Source: CAZDCZ01 sp964504155
GTDB lineage: Bacteria; Bacteroidota; Bacteroidia; Bacteroidales; UBA12077
Reading direction: 5' to 3'
DNA length: 64,000 bases
Assembly (NCBI GenBank): GCA_964504155.1
Contig: CAZDCZ010000003.1
Span: 5,303 to 69,302 of the forward strand
A program made the translations under genes and the position numbers. The notes beneath the pieces were generated by a model. It was not told the DNA's origin. It saw only the letters and a list, made by a program, of their open reading frames with translations, and did no database searches. Below are positions 35,471-44,571 of the stretch, piece by piece. Position 1 is the stretch's first letter, and each line of letters opens with the position of its first letter.

Positions 35471-35527
35471 AATTGTAAACAATTATCTTTGTTTTATTAA
35501 CAACTTATTAACAATGCAGGCTGCATT
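35471..35527. promoter_or_regulatory. Palindrome-rich region upstream of parAB
   Basis: AATTGT-AA-ACAATT (35471-35484) and AATGCAG-G-CTGCATT (35513-35527) are inverted repeats. Between them are two tandem TTATTAACAA-like motifs (about 35494-35514). The cluster lies 110-170 bp before the parA start codon. It could hold operators or a partition-related site; it lacks the classical parS palindrome. Confidence 0.4.
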
Positions 35528-35558
35528 ATTTGATTAATAAGAACTTAGTACTAATTTT

Positions 35559-36569
35559 TTACTCCATATTCTGTTCCTGAAATTTTTTCAAACATTCTTC
35601 CAATAAATATTTTTTCTCTACAGGAGCAACTCCAATTTTTTCGCATACTAATCCACCGGCAATATTCGATATTGTAGCTATATCTGCGGCTTTTAACTTA
35701 GCGGCTAAACATAAACTTGCAATACTTATCATTGTGTCGCCGGCTCCCGACACATCAGCAATATCGCGAATTTCGGCCGGAACTATTTTGTAAGAATTGT
35801 TAGAACTTACAAATACTCCTAATTCCGACAATGTAACTAATATTATTTCTGTTGACAATTTTTTTTGCAATTTTTTACCAATTTCAAAAATACCATTAAA
35901 ATCATCTTTCGCTATCTCCGATTTCATTCCTTCAACTAGCTCTTTAAAATTTGGTTTAAAGAGTGTTACATTTTTATAATTATTAAAATTACGTTTTTTA
36001 GGATCTACTAAAGTTACAATATTTTTTCTATTTGCTATTTTTACAATTTCATCAATTACTTTTGTTGTTATGCATCCTTTGTCGTAATCTTCAAATATTA
36101 TGGCATCAATATTTCTCGATAAAATAATTTTTTTAATTCTATCAATCAATATTTTTTCTACTTCGCTATTCAATTCAGTATCAATTTCTTCATCAACTCT
36201 TATTAGATGTTGATTATCGGAAATAATGCGCGTTTTAACAGTTGTTTTTCTCGATTTATCTTCAACAATTCCTTCTTGCGATAATTTTCGTTTTTTTAAC
36301 AAACTATTAAAAGTATGAGCTTTAGCATCGTTACCTATAACCGAACACAAAATAGCATTTGCTCCAAGTGCTTGTACATTAAGAGCAACATTAGCTGCTC
36401 CTCCAAGTCGATTTTCTTGATGTGTACTAGAAATAATTGGCACCGGAGCTTCCGGAGAAATACGACTAACTTTTCCCCACATATACGAATCAATCATAAC
36501 ATCGCCAATAATAATAATGTTAAAATTGTTAAACGAATCAAATATTTCTTTTATATTAATCTTACTCAC
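35559..36569 (-). CDS. rfaE1: D-glycero-beta-D-manno-heptose-7-phosphate kinase (HldE/RfaE domain I)
   Basis: The 336-residue PfkB-family kinase has IIIGDVMIDSYMWGKVSRIS and PEAPVPII near the N-terminus, GGAANVALNV, and the C-terminal anion-hole motif DVSGAGDT with catalytic D278. It phosphorylates heptose-7-phosphate at O-1 in ADP-heptose synthesis for LPS core. The nucleotidyltransferase domain of E. coli HldE is absent, so a separate rfaE2-type protein should exist elsewhere. A -7-like TATCTTTG (36591-36584) lies just upstream. Confidence 0.9.
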   Translation of the reverse strand: MSKINIKEIFDSFNNFNIIIIGDVMIDSYMWGKVSRISPEAPVPIISSTHQENRLGGAANVALNVQALGANAILCSVIGNDAKAHTFNSLLKKRKLSQEGIVEDKSRKTTVKTRIISDNQHLIRVDEEIDTELNSEVEKILIDRIKKIILSRNIDAIIFEDYDKGCITTKVIDEIVKIANRKNIVTLVDPKKRNFNNYKNVTLFKPNFKELVEGMKSEIAKDDFNGIFEIGKKLQKKLSTEIILVTLSELGVFVSSNNSYKIVPAEIRDIADVSGAGDTMISIASLCLAAKLKAADIATISNIAGGLVCEKIGVAPVEKKYLLEECLKKFQEQNME

Positions 36570-36629
36570 AATTATATTTTTTACAAAGATAAAAAAATGA
36601 TATTAATCTATTATTAGCAATAATTATAA

Positions 36630-37739
36630 TTATTTTCTTTCAAGCATTACCTCGTATAAAACATCCCACATTTTTCCGGTAAGGAATAGTTTGTCGGAAT
36701 TTTTATCGTATGCAATGCCATTTAATACCATATCGGCTTCATTTTTATATTTCTTCGGCACAAGATTACTACAATCGACTTTAGCTATAACTTTTCCGTT
36801 TTTAGGGTTAATAATAACAATATAATCGGTTTGCCATACATTAGCATAAATATTTCCGTTAATGTATTCAAGTTCGTTTAACATCGTAATTTCCCTTGAA
36901 TTATCGCATACTTTTAGTTCCCCAATCTTATAAAAATAATTTGGATCGAGAAAATACAAAGTACTACTCCCATCGCTCATAATTAATTTTTCTCCATCGA
37001 AAGTAATCCCCCATCCCTCGGTAGGATATTGTATTTTGTTTATTAATTCAAAATTTTCTTTGTTGTAAACAAATCCCATTCTCGATCTCCATGTTAGTTG
37101 TATTATTTTATCATTATAAGCTGTTATTCCTTCTCCAAAAAATTGTCGAGGAATTTTCAAACTTTCTATTAGTTTACCTGTTTCTAACTCCACTTTTCTG
37201 AGCGATGATGCTCCATATTGTCCTGTTCCTTCGAACAATATTCCATTATCGACAAATAATCCTTGAGTATATGCTTTTGAATCGTGAGGAAATTTATTAA
37301 TTATTTTTGCTCTATAATTTACAGGATGAATATCCGACAATAATTTAATCGACAATTCAGAATTATCAACAATATTATTTTCCTTATAAACTGCTAGCTT
37401 TATATTGCTATTCCCAACTGTAAAATCGGCAGTATTTAAAACAAATGAGTTATCGAGAAAATTAAATTTTAATTTTCTCTTATTATTTACAAAAACGATA
37501 AGAGAATCGGGTTTTATTGTATCTATCAAATAGTTTACATTAATAACTATATTATCGCCTGTAAAATATTGCCCTTTCTTATTAAGCGATATTTTTATAA
37601 TATCTATTTTTATCGGTTCATCAATTATTTCCGATTTAGTTTCTTTTTGTTTAAAACTACTTTTGTCATTTTTATTTTCGGAACAAGAACTTACAATAAT
37701 CAAAATCCCTATAATAAAATTTAGCAATATGATTTTCAC
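36630..37739 (-). CDS. Glutaminyl-peptide cyclotransferase (plant/bacterial beta-propeller type), lipoprotein
   Basis: The 369-residue protein has a lipoprotein signal peptide (LIIVSSCSEN, Cys at about 19) and an Ig-like segment to about residue 150. Then comes the glutamine cyclotransferase beta-propeller: FPHDSKAYTQGLF, FFGEGITAYNDKI, TYPTEGWGITFDG-like repeats and ELEYINGNIYANVWQ. The family cyclises N-terminal Gln to pyroglutamate on secreted proteins. T9SS-secreted proteins in Bacteroidota frequently have N-terminal pyroglutamate, so this envelope enzyme fits that pathway. The gene lies 28 nt downstream of a small HAD phosphatase gene on the same strand. Confidence 0.88.
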   Translation of the reverse strand: MKIILLNFIIGILIIVSSCSENKNDKSSFKQKETKSEIIDEPIKIDIIKISLNKKGQYFTGDNIVINVNYLIDTIKPDSLIVFVNNKRKLKFNFLDNSFVLNTADFTVGNSNIKLAVYKENNIVDNSELSIKLLSDIHPVNYRAKIINKFPHDSKAYTQGLFVDNGILFEGTGQYGASSLRKVELETGKLIESLKIPRQFFGEGITAYNDKIIQLTWRSRMGFVYNKENFELINKIQYPTEGWGITFDGEKLIMSDGSSTLYFLDPNYFYKIGELKVCDNSREITMLNELEYINGNIYANVWQTDYIVIINPKNGKVIAKVDCSNLVPKKYKNEADMVLNGIAYDKNSDKLFLTGKMWDVLYEVMLERK

Positions 37740-37767
37740 AATTATTTGTTTTAATTTAACTTTTGTT

Positions 37768-38211
37768 TTACACTTTATATTTATTGAATAACTCTTTTAA
37801 TCTATTCCAAAACGATTTCTTGCTAGATATTCGTTTTAATTCGTCTTTAATATCAATATTATAAACTTCGGGGTTTAATTCTTGCCATATTTTACTCCAT
37901 CCAAGAAAGCCTCCAATATTTTTATCATCAATATAAATATCGGCATTTATTTTTCTACTTACAGTATTATCGTAAATTTCTTCGGGGTAATTTTTATTTA
38001 CTGCATAAAATTTTATTCCATTTTTTTTACAAAATTCTACTGCATCACTAAGTTCTTTGCCAGTTCTGTATGTCCATAGAATTAACAAAGCCCCTTCGTC
38101 TTGCATTGCTTTAAGGGTTTCAAATGCAAACAATTTTGTTTTTCCAATCTTGGGATACTCATGTTCTACAATAGTTCCGTCAAAATCTACAGCAATCTTA
38201 ATATTCAACAT
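37768..38211 (-). CDS. Small HAD-family hydrolase (BT0820 type)
   Basis: The 147-residue single-domain HAD protein has nucleophile motif DFDGT with D9 and D11, ILWTYRTGKEL as motif II, and YIDDKNIGGFLGW as the acidic motif. The cap domain is absent, as in the structurally known Bacteroides thetaiotaomicron BT0820 group. It is predicted to be a phosphatase; its substrate is unknown. Confidence 0.85.
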   Translation of the reverse strand: MLNIKIAVDFDGTIVEHEYPKIGKTKLFAFETLKAMQDEGALLILWTYRTGKELSDAVEFCKKNGIKFYAVNKNYPEEIYDNTVSRKINADIYIDDKNIGGFLGWSKIWQELNPEVYNIDIKDELKRISSKKSFWNRLKELFNKYKV

Positions 38212-38274
38212 GATTTTTCAATAAGAATTCGAGCAATTACAAAAATAACATAATAATTCATAGGTTTAAATATT

Positions 38275-39348
38275 TTAATTAAATGAATAACTAAGCGAAA
38301 AGATATTTGAATATATTGCAATGGAATTATCACCAATATCGGTTAAAGCATAATCTATTCTAAAATCTTTATATTTAATTCCTAAACCAAAATTTGGTTG
38401 CATGGTAAGTTCTTTCGACATATTATAATTCTGCACTTTTTGGAAGTTACATATTCCTAATCGTAAAAATACAAAATCTGCGTAATCAAATTCAACACCT
38501 ATCCTTGGCGTTATACTAAGAAAATCGGTTTGAATTAAAACATTTCTTTTCCCATCGAGAGTAATATCTACATCCAATTCTATTTGCGACGAAAATTTCT
38601 TATATATTTGAAAATTTCTTGAAACTCCGAAAATCACACGAGGGAGCGTTAATTCGAGAGCATCGTCAGGGGCAAAATTAAATACACTATCTTCAACTTC
38701 TATTAATAATTCGTTTTCGTTAAAATTCCACACATTGAAAGTAGATGTAATATCTTTCCCCATGGCAGCAAACATCCAATTATTATAGGAATATTGTATT
38801 CCTACATCAAGTCCAAACCCCCATGCATTTGCAAATTTTCCAATATTACGATATATTATCTTAACGCTACCTCCATATTTCAATCCTTTAATTTTGCTTT
38901 TTGATGAGTATGAAAACAGAAAAGCATAATCGGCTGCTGAGAAATACGAAATTCTATCGTAATCGACATTTCCATCTTTATCGATAAGATCTGTAGTATT
39001 TGGAATATCATCTACTCCAAAACGAATAAGAGACACTCCTATTCTACTATTTGTATCAAGAGCCATTGTCGCCCCAAGGTAATCGTATTTAGCAATTCCT
39101 GAAAAATATTCGGCATGCATTAATCCTGCGTCAAATTTTTTATCTATTCCCGACAAACCGGCAGGATTCCAATAACCGGCTGTTACATCGTTTACATTAG
39201 CAATTATTGAATTCCCCATCCCTAAAGAACGTGCTCCAACACCAATTGTAAGAAACTCGTTACTATATTTAGTTGTTTGAGAAAATATATTTATCGAAAT
39301 AAAAATAAACAATAAAAATACATTTAATTTTTTAATCATTATTCGCAT
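38275..39348 (-). CDS. PorV/PorQ family outer-membrane protein
   Basis: The 357-residue protein has a signal peptide ending NIFSQ and the family's first strand TIGVGARSLGMGNSIIANV, then TAGYWNPAGLSGI and a FadL-like beta-barrel ending FSLSYSFN. This family includes the T9SS shuttle PorV, and many paralogues have no assigned role. I see no PorV-specific feature that would make it the main PorV. An alternative start four codons later (MIKKLNV) gives a slightly more compact signal peptide. It diverges from pssA. Confidence 0.82.
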   Translation of the reverse strand: MRIMIKKLNVFLLFIFISINIFSQTTKYSNEFLTIGVGARSLGMGNSIIANVNDVTAGYWNPAGLSGIDKKFDAGLMHAEYFSGIAKYDYLGATMALDTNSRIGVSLIRFGVDDIPNTTDLIDKDGNVDYDRISYFSAADYAFLFSYSSKSKIKGLKYGGSVKIIYRNIGKFANAWGFGLDVGIQYSYNNWMFAAMGKDITSTFNVWNFNENELLIEVEDSVFNFAPDDALELTLPRVIFGVSRNFQIYKKFSSQIELDVDITLDGKRNVLIQTDFLSITPRIGVEFDYADFVFLRLGICNFQKVQNYNMSKELTMQPNFGLGIKYKDFRIDYALTDIGDNSIAIYSNIFSLSYSFN

Positions 39349-39541
39349 AATTAGAATTGATAAAGATACTTGAATCTAAAATAAAACCCATTAAGTATTC
39401 TATTTTTTACAAAAAAAACAATCTATAAAAGATATTCCTAATAATGTATTTTAAGACAATCAATAGTTATTTTCAAAATATTTAACAAACTGTTTTTTTT
39501 AACTTATTTTTGTGAAAAATATTGTTTAAAAATAACATATT

Positions 39542-40291
39542 ATGAAAAAATCGCTGTTACGTTATATTCCAAATTCGCTAACTTCATTAAATCTTTTAAC
39601 AGGATGTATTTCTATTGTTCTTGCTTTCGAAGGACATTTAATAATAGCCTCATATTTAGTATTATTATCATCAATATTCGATTTTTTAGACGGAATGACA
39701 GCCAGATTGTTAAATATGTATTCTGAATTAGGGAAACAACTCGATTCTATGGCCGACATGATAAGTTTTGGTTTAGTTCCAGCTATTCTTGTTTTTAATT
39801 TTCAGAAAAATAATTATTTAATGAATAACGGTTCTTTTAATTTGTTAGAATTATCATTTTCTGAATTATTACTCATGTTTTCTCCTTTTATCATTGCAAT
39901 ATTTTCGGGAATACGACTTGCAGAATTTAATATAGACAAAAGACAAAGCAATTCGTTCATTGGGCTTCCGACTCCTGCTAATGCTATATTTTTTGCATCA
40001 TTAATAATTATATCAAATATTTATCCCGAAAGTTTTATTAATACGATTACAAATAATAAATTAATATTACTTGGAGTAATAATATTTTTCTCATTTATGT
40101 TAGTTGCTGAATTTCCTATGTTCTCGTTAAAATTTAAAAATCTTAAATTTTCAGAAAATAAAATTCGCTACTTCTTTATTGGAATATCTGTAATATTATT
40201 AATATCATTGCATACAGTTGCAATACCGATAATTATATTATTTTATATAATTTTATCGGCAATAAATAATTGGTTTATAAAACAAAAGTAA
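39542..40291 (+). CDS. pssA: CDP-diacylglycerol--serine O-phosphatidyltransferase
   Basis: The 249-residue inner-membrane enzyme makes phosphatidylserine, the precursor of phosphatidylethanolamine. The CDP-alcohol phosphotransferase motif D50-G-x2-A-R-x8-G-x3-D-x3-D72 is complete (FDFLDGMTARLL followed by GKQLDSMAD). About seven hydrophobic helices are present. A -7 element TATTTTTG at 39505-39512 precedes it with only a weak -33. It pairs with psd and cdsA elsewhere in the window and is followed 27 nt later by purS. Confidence 0.95.
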   Translation: MKKSLLRYIPNSLTSLNLLTGCISIVLAFEGHLIIASYLVLLSSIFDFLDGMTARLLNMYSELGKQLDSMADMISFGLVPAILVFNFQKNNYLMNNGSFNLLELSFSELLLMFSPFIIAIFSGIRLAEFNIDKRQSNSFIGLPTPANAIFFASLIIISNIYPESFINTITNNKLILLGVIIFFSFMLVAEFPMFSLKFKNLKFSENKIRYFFIGISVILLISLHTVAIPIIILFYIILSAINNWFIKQK

Positions 40292-40318
40292 TATTAACAA
40301 ACAATAATTTTTTACAGC

Positions 40319-40576
40319 ATGAAATTCATAGCCGAAATAAATGTAATGCCATTAAAAGCTTTACTCGACCCACAAGGAAAAGCTGTTACAAACAGCATGA
40401 AAAATATTGGTTTTTCTAACATCTCGAATGTTAGAATTGGGAAACATATAATTTTAGAGTTAGAAGCTGACACTAAAGAACAAGCAATGGGAAAAATAAA
40501 TGATGCTTGTAATAAAATATTGTCTAATCCGATAATGGAAGGATATGATTATACTTTAAAAGAAATAAAAAACTAA
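40319..40576 (+). CDS. purS: Phosphoribosylformylglycinamidine synthase subunit PurS
   Basis: The 85-residue protein matches the small PurS subunit: KFIAEINVMPLKALLDPQGKAV, GFSNISNVRIGKHIILELEAD, and C-terminal ILSNPIMEGYDYTL. PurS bridges PurQ and PurL in the fourth step of purine synthesis. It is unusual that purQ and purL are not adjacent. The gene instead follows pssA and converges with the DAHP synthase gene over 8 nt. Confidence 0.93.
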   Translation: MKFIAEINVMPLKALLDPQGKAVTNSMKNIGFSNISNVRIGKHIILELEADTKEQAMGKINDACNKILSNPIMEGYDYTLKEIKN

Positions 40577-40584
40577 AATATTCA

Positions 40585-41679
40585 TCACTTTTTATTCATT
40601 ACTTCAGTTTGTCTTTGTATTGATTCTTTATGAATAAGCTGAAGTAATTTTTTTACAAAATCTTCTGATAATCCAAGATTTTTCCCTGAGTTTATTCGTG
40701 TCTCAATAATTTTTTCCCAACGTAGTAATTGTAAAATTGTAATTTCGTTTTTACTTTTATACTCGCCTATTTTTACAACAATGTTCATTCTTTGCGATAA
40801 CAATTCTAACATTTGATGGTCGATAGAATCTATTTGCTCTCTTAATGACTCTAGTTTACTAACAAAATTACTATTATGGGATATTGTTTTTCTAAAAACT
40901 AAATTATCTATTAATAAGTTAAATTCCTTAGGTGTTAATTGTTGAGCAGCATCGCTAAGAGCTTCTTTTGGATTACAATGCGATTCAATCATCAAACCAT
41001 TAAAATTTAAGTCTAAAGCTTTTTGAGACACTTCTTGTATAAGTTCTTTTTTACCTGTTATATGACTAGGATCACATAATATCGGAAAATCGTGAAATTT
41101 GCTTTTAAACTCTATAGGTATTTCCCACTTGGGAATATTTCGCATCTGTGTTTTCTCGAAAGGATAAAAGCCTCTATGTACAGCAGCTAATTTTCTTATT
41201 CCTGCATTATAGAGTCTTTCAATTGCTCCAATCCAAAGATTAATATCTGGATTTATCGGATTTTTAACCAAAATCGGGACATCAATTCCAACAAGACTTT
41301 TAGCTAATTCTTGCATAGAAAATGGATTTGATGTTGTTCTAGCACCAATCCAAAATACATCGATATCGTATTTCAATGCTATTTCAACATGTTTGGGAGT
41401 AGCGACTTCAACTGCAACAAGTAAATTTGTTTCTTTCTTAACCTTTTTCAACCATATAAGGCCATCTTCACCAACACCTTCGAATGTTCCGGGGCGTGTT
41501 CTAGGTTTCCATACTCCGGCTCTAAAAATATTTACTTTTTTTGTTTTCTCAAGTTCAATAGCTGTTTTTAGAATCTGTTTTTCAGATTCGGCACTACATG
41601 GACCGGCAATTATTATTGGACCTTCTGTTAGATTATCGAACCACTTATTAATTGGTATAATATCTTTAAATATTTTCAT
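40585..41679 (-). CDS. Bifunctional 3-deoxy-7-phosphoheptulonate synthase / chorismate mutase (type II)
   Basis: A 364-residue two-domain enzyme of the shikimate pathway. Residues about 1-260 are the KDO8P-synthase-like (type I beta) DAHP synthase: GPCSAESEKQI, GVWKPRTRPGTFEG, ILVKNPINPD, and CDPSHITGKK with metal-binding residues. Residues about 275-360 are an AroQ chorismate mutase (LREQIDSIDHQMLELLSQRM, then VVKIGEYK). Fusions of this order are typical of Bacteroidota and make DAHP synthase sensitive to prephenate or chorismate. The gene converges with purS. Confidence 0.95.
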   Translation of the reverse strand: MKIFKDIIPINKWFDNLTEGPIIIAGPCSAESEKQILKTAIELEKTKKVNIFRAGVWKPRTRPGTFEGVGEDGLIWLKKVKKETNLLVAVEVATPKHVEIALKYDIDVFWIGARTTSNPFSMQELAKSLVGIDVPILVKNPINPDINLWIGAIERLYNAGIRKLAAVHRGFYPFEKTQMRNIPKWEIPIEFKSKFHDFPILCDPSHITGKKELIQEVSQKALDLNFNGLMIESHCNPKEALSDAAQQLTPKEFNLLIDNLVFRKTISHNSNFVSKLESLREQIDSIDHQMLELLSQRMNIVVKIGEYKSKNEITILQLLRWEKIIETRINSGKNLGLSEDFVKKLLQLIHKESIQRQTEVMNKK

Positions 41680-41766
41680 TCTATAAAAATATATTTTTTA
41701 CCGGTAAAGATAACTAAAGCTCAATTTTTAGGAAAGAAATATTTCAATAAGAAATGCTTACTGCTA

Positions 41767-42396
41767 TTATCTACACAAAAATACTGTACCTCTTCTTGGT
41801 TTAATTGAATTATCGAGAGCTTTAATAATATAAAAATATGTCCCCTGACTTAGCTCGTTACCTGAACTATTTCTACCATCCCAAGTTACAATAGGGGCTT
41901 TTTGAGAAAACACTAATATTCCGGAACGACTAAAAACAGAAATACTATATTCAATTATTCCTGATGCTTTGATGATAAACAAATCGTTCTTACCATCACC
42001 ATTCGGAGTAAAAACATTTGGGATTTCTAATACATCTTGAAATAATCCTTTTCTTTCTTTTGAGAAAATATTTCCCGAAGAAATTTCTTCTACCTTAAAT
42101 TTTACAGAATATTCGCCTAAATTATCAAAGTTATATCTAATAGTCGGCAGAGTATCATTTATTTCAACTTCGCTTATTTTACCTTCATCAAAAATCCACG
42201 AAAAAAAATAATCACTCGTATCTGCTACTTCAAATAAAATTGTATCGGAATTCGAAAAGTAATTTCCTTCACAAAAAATAGTTTGAGAAGGAATTTTTTT
42301 TGCATTTATCCCAAACCCAACACTATCAATCTGAGCGTGAGCGAATTGAGAAAAATAAAAAATTGAAATAATAATAAATAATATAAATTTCTTCAT
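41767..42396 (-). CDS. Secreted protein with T9SS type B (gliding-motility CHU_C) sorting domain
   Basis: The 209-residue protein has a signal peptide (about 1-21, ending AHAQ), a short PKD-like region (ICEGNYFSNSD..YFFSWIFDEGK), and the conserved C-terminal domain from about 125. That domain contains PNVFTPNGDGKNDLF, then YSISVFSRSG, TWDGRNSSGNELSQGTYFY and final GTVFLCR. The domain directs substrates through the type IX secretion system, agreeing with porQ in the same window. Small size with hardly any effector portion suggests a structural or adhesive role. It ends in Cys-Arg rather than the usual hydrophobic residue plus Arg. Confidence 0.88.
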   Translation of the reverse strand: MKKFILFIIISIFYFSQFAHAQIDSVGFGINAKKIPSQTIFCEGNYFSNSDTILFEVADTSDYFFSWIFDEGKISEVEINDTLPTIRYNFDNLGEYSVKFKVEEISSGNIFSKERKGLFQDVLEIPNVFTPNGDGKNDLFIIKASGIIEYSISVFSRSGILVFSQKAPIVTWDGRNSSGNELSQGTYFYIIKALDNSIKPRRGTVFLCR

Positions 42397-42443
42397 TTAT
42401 TAATTAATTTAAACGTAAATATATAAAATCGATTTTTATATAT

Positions 42444-43547
42444 TTAAATTTTTTCAGTTAATTTTTTAACTATTTTAAAATTATAAAAGAATTCTTTAGC
42501 AATAATTCTTAAAATTGTATACGCAGGGATTGCTAAAACCATACCTGGTATTCCTGCTAAACTTCCCGCCATCATAATAACCAAGAATATTTCTAAGGGA
42601 TGTGCCTTAACACTATTTGAGAAAATAAGCGGCTGAAACAACACATTATCAACAATTTGCACCGACACAAAGACAATTAACATATACATTATTAAAGGTA
42701 ACAATTCTGTATAAAAAGCCATATCAATATTTACAGCAACACCTAGTATTACTCCCATAAACACACCTATTATGGGGCCTATATAGGGAATTACATTCAT
42801 TATACCAACAAATAAACCAATAACTAAAGCATCGGAAAAATCTAATCCTACAATTGTAAGTCCAATTGAAATAAGCACTACAATAGCCAAAATCTGAATT
42901 ATAATTCCTATAAAATATCTTGTTAATAACTTTTTTATAGATGATAATATATGTTTAGTTTTCTCTAAAAATTTATCCGGTATCAAAACTAATATTCCAT
43001 TATAAAATAATGTTTCGTCTTTTAAAAAGAAAAAAGTTATAAACGAAATAGCAAAAAAAGTTATAAAAATATTACCTAATACACCTGCGAAAGTTCCGAA
43101 AAAATTGGACAACTTTGACACATTAACTAAAGAAATGAATTTTTTTGAAATATATTTTTCAAATGACTCATAATTCTTTATATCTAAATTTATTTTTTTT
43201 GCAAAAACTTCTGCGCTTTGAATTGGTTTTTCGAGATGTGTAACAACAGTTTGAACATCAATTTTTGATAATTCATTTGTCTTATTTACTATTAGCGGAA
43301 TAAATATTCTAAAAAAAATAAGAATAACACTCCACAATAACACCACTGTAATAAAGGCGCTTATAGCTTTTGGAAATTTAATTTTCTTAATATGAATCTT
43401 ATTTAATAGTTCAACAAGTGGTCGACCAATTATTGATAATACTCCGGAGATTAAAATATAAATAACTACTGATTTGAAATACCACAAGAAATAAACAACA
43501 AATAATACTCCAATGGCTATAAAAATATATTTTAAATTTTTATTCAT
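42444..43547 (-). CDS. AI-2E family transporter (PerM-like permease)
   Basis: The 367-residue polytopic protein has the family layout: two to three helices, a periplasmic region at about 75-150, then a C-terminal helical block. Family segments LVIGLFVGIMNVIPYIGPIIG and the final IPGMVLAIPAYTILRI are present. Members transport small molecules or Na+/H+ and have been linked to AI-2 export only for some. No quorum-sensing gene is nearby. The start is followed upstream by a perfect palindrome at 43561-43587. Confidence 0.85.
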   Translation of the reverse strand: MNKNLKYIFIAIGVLFVVYFLWYFKSVVIYILISGVLSIIGRPLVELLNKIHIKKIKFPKAISAFITVVLLWSVILIFFRIFIPLIVNKTNELSKIDVQTVVTHLEKPIQSAEVFAKKINLDIKNYESFEKYISKKFISLVNVSKLSNFFGTFAGVLGNIFITFFAISFITFFFLKDETLFYNGILVLIPDKFLEKTKHILSSIKKLLTRYFIGIIIQILAIVVLISIGLTIVGLDFSDALVIGLFVGIMNVIPYIGPIIGVFMGVILGVAVNIDMAFYTELLPLIMYMLIVFVSVQIVDNVLFQPLIFSNSVKAHPLEIFLVIMMAGSLAGIPGMVLAIPAYTILRIIAKEFFYNFKIVKKLTEKI

Positions 43548-43560
43548 ATATTTATAATTT

Positions 43561-43587
43561 ATTAACTAATTATATGAATTAGTTAAT
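43561..43587. promoter_or_regulatory. Perfect 11-bp inverted repeat upstream of the AI-2E permease
   Basis: ATTAACTAATT (43561-43571) and AATTAGTTAAT (43577-43587) are exact inverted repeats with a 5-nt spacer, only 14 bp before the start codon. They would form a hairpin in the leader RNA or a dyad operator. Confidence 0.5.
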
Positions 43588-43896
43588 ATTTATTGCTATT
43601 TAAAACTTTGAAATATACCTATTCTAATCGAATATTTTTAAAAGTACTTATAGACATATATTTTTAAAAAACATAGATATTTGCTAAGCTCTAACACTTA
43701 ACATTTTCTGCAATTAATAAAATTTAAATATACAAATTTATTTTCTTTTATTACGAATTATCTATATGAAGAATAATTATGTAGCTAATTACAACGAATC
43801 AATTAAATAAGTTGTGAATTGTATATAATTGAAAGATTAATCGAAATTAATTTTTGATTCTTTGTCTTAAAACCATGAATAACAGACTAGATTTTT
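43588..43896. other. Intergenic region between AI-2E permease and psd genes
   Basis: About 310 bp, very AT-rich, stops in all frames. No terminator with a GC stem, RNA gene or repeat was recognised. The promoter of the permease gene presumably lies in it. Confidence 0.5.
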
Positions 43897-44556
43897 CTAA
43901 TTAAAAGTAGCTATTACAGTTTGTGCCCCTTTAACTTCTTGATTAAGATTTACATTAATTTTAACATTTACAGGGACAAATACATCAAGTCTGGAGCCAA
44001 ATTTAATAAAACCCATTTCCGATCCTTGTATAATTTTTTTATTCTCTCTCGAGTAATAAACAATTCTACGTGCAACAGCTCCGGCAATTTGTCTTACAAG
44101 TATCGATTGTTTTTCGGGATTTTCAATTACAACTGTAGTTCTCTCATTCTCGGTTGATGATTTGGGAAGTTTTGCAATTAAAAATTTACCTGAATGATAT
44201 TTAAAATATTTAATTATTCCGCCAATAGGAAACCAATTTATATGAATATTCCAAATTGACATAAATATAGAAATTTGAATACGTTTATCTTTATAATATT
44301 CATTTTCGTATGTTTCTTCAATAACTACAATACGACCATCTGCAGGAGCATAAATATTATTCTTATCGATTACAACATTCCTGACCGGTCTTCTGAAAAA
44401 GCGAACAATAAATAAAAAAAATATTATCGATACAATAATTACACTTGTTGCGGCAATATCGTTTACTTCAATTAAGAATACTAATAAGCTGTTTACTGCA
44501 AGTAACAATAAAAATAATGTATATATTATTCCTCTTCCTTCTTTATGAATAGTCAT
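43897..44556 (-). CDS. psd: Phosphatidylserine decarboxylase family protein
   Basis: The 219-residue proenzyme converts phosphatidylserine to phosphatidylethanolamine. Two N-terminal hydrophobic helices (about 12-50) anchor it. VVIEETYENEYYKDKRIQIS and MSIWNIHINWFPIGG contain the conserved His region. Processing is expected at the Gly-Ser of GFIKFGSRLDVFV to form the pyruvoyl group. It belongs to the short PSD-A class of about 215-230 residues. It is last in the rsfS-ftsH-cdsA-psd unit, 15 nt after cdsA. Confidence 0.93.
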   Translation of the reverse strand: MTIHKEGRGIIYTLFLLLLAVNSLLVFLIEVNDIAATSVIIVSIIFFLFIVRFFRRPVRNVVIDKNNIYAPADGRIVVIEETYENEYYKDKRIQISIFMSIWNIHINWFPIGGIIKYFKYHSGKFLIAKLPKSSTENERTTVVIENPEKQSILVRQIAGAVARRIVYYSRENKKIIQGSEMGFIKFGSRLDVFVPVNVKINVNLNQEVKGAQTVIATFN

Positions 44557-44571
44557 GTTTTAAATTTATAA

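Noticed and set aside
34558..35558. Replication origin at parAB
   Set aside because: There is no dnaA, no cluster of true TTATCCACA boxes and no classical parS palindrome. The DnaA-like motifs differ at two positions, so an origin cannot be claimed.
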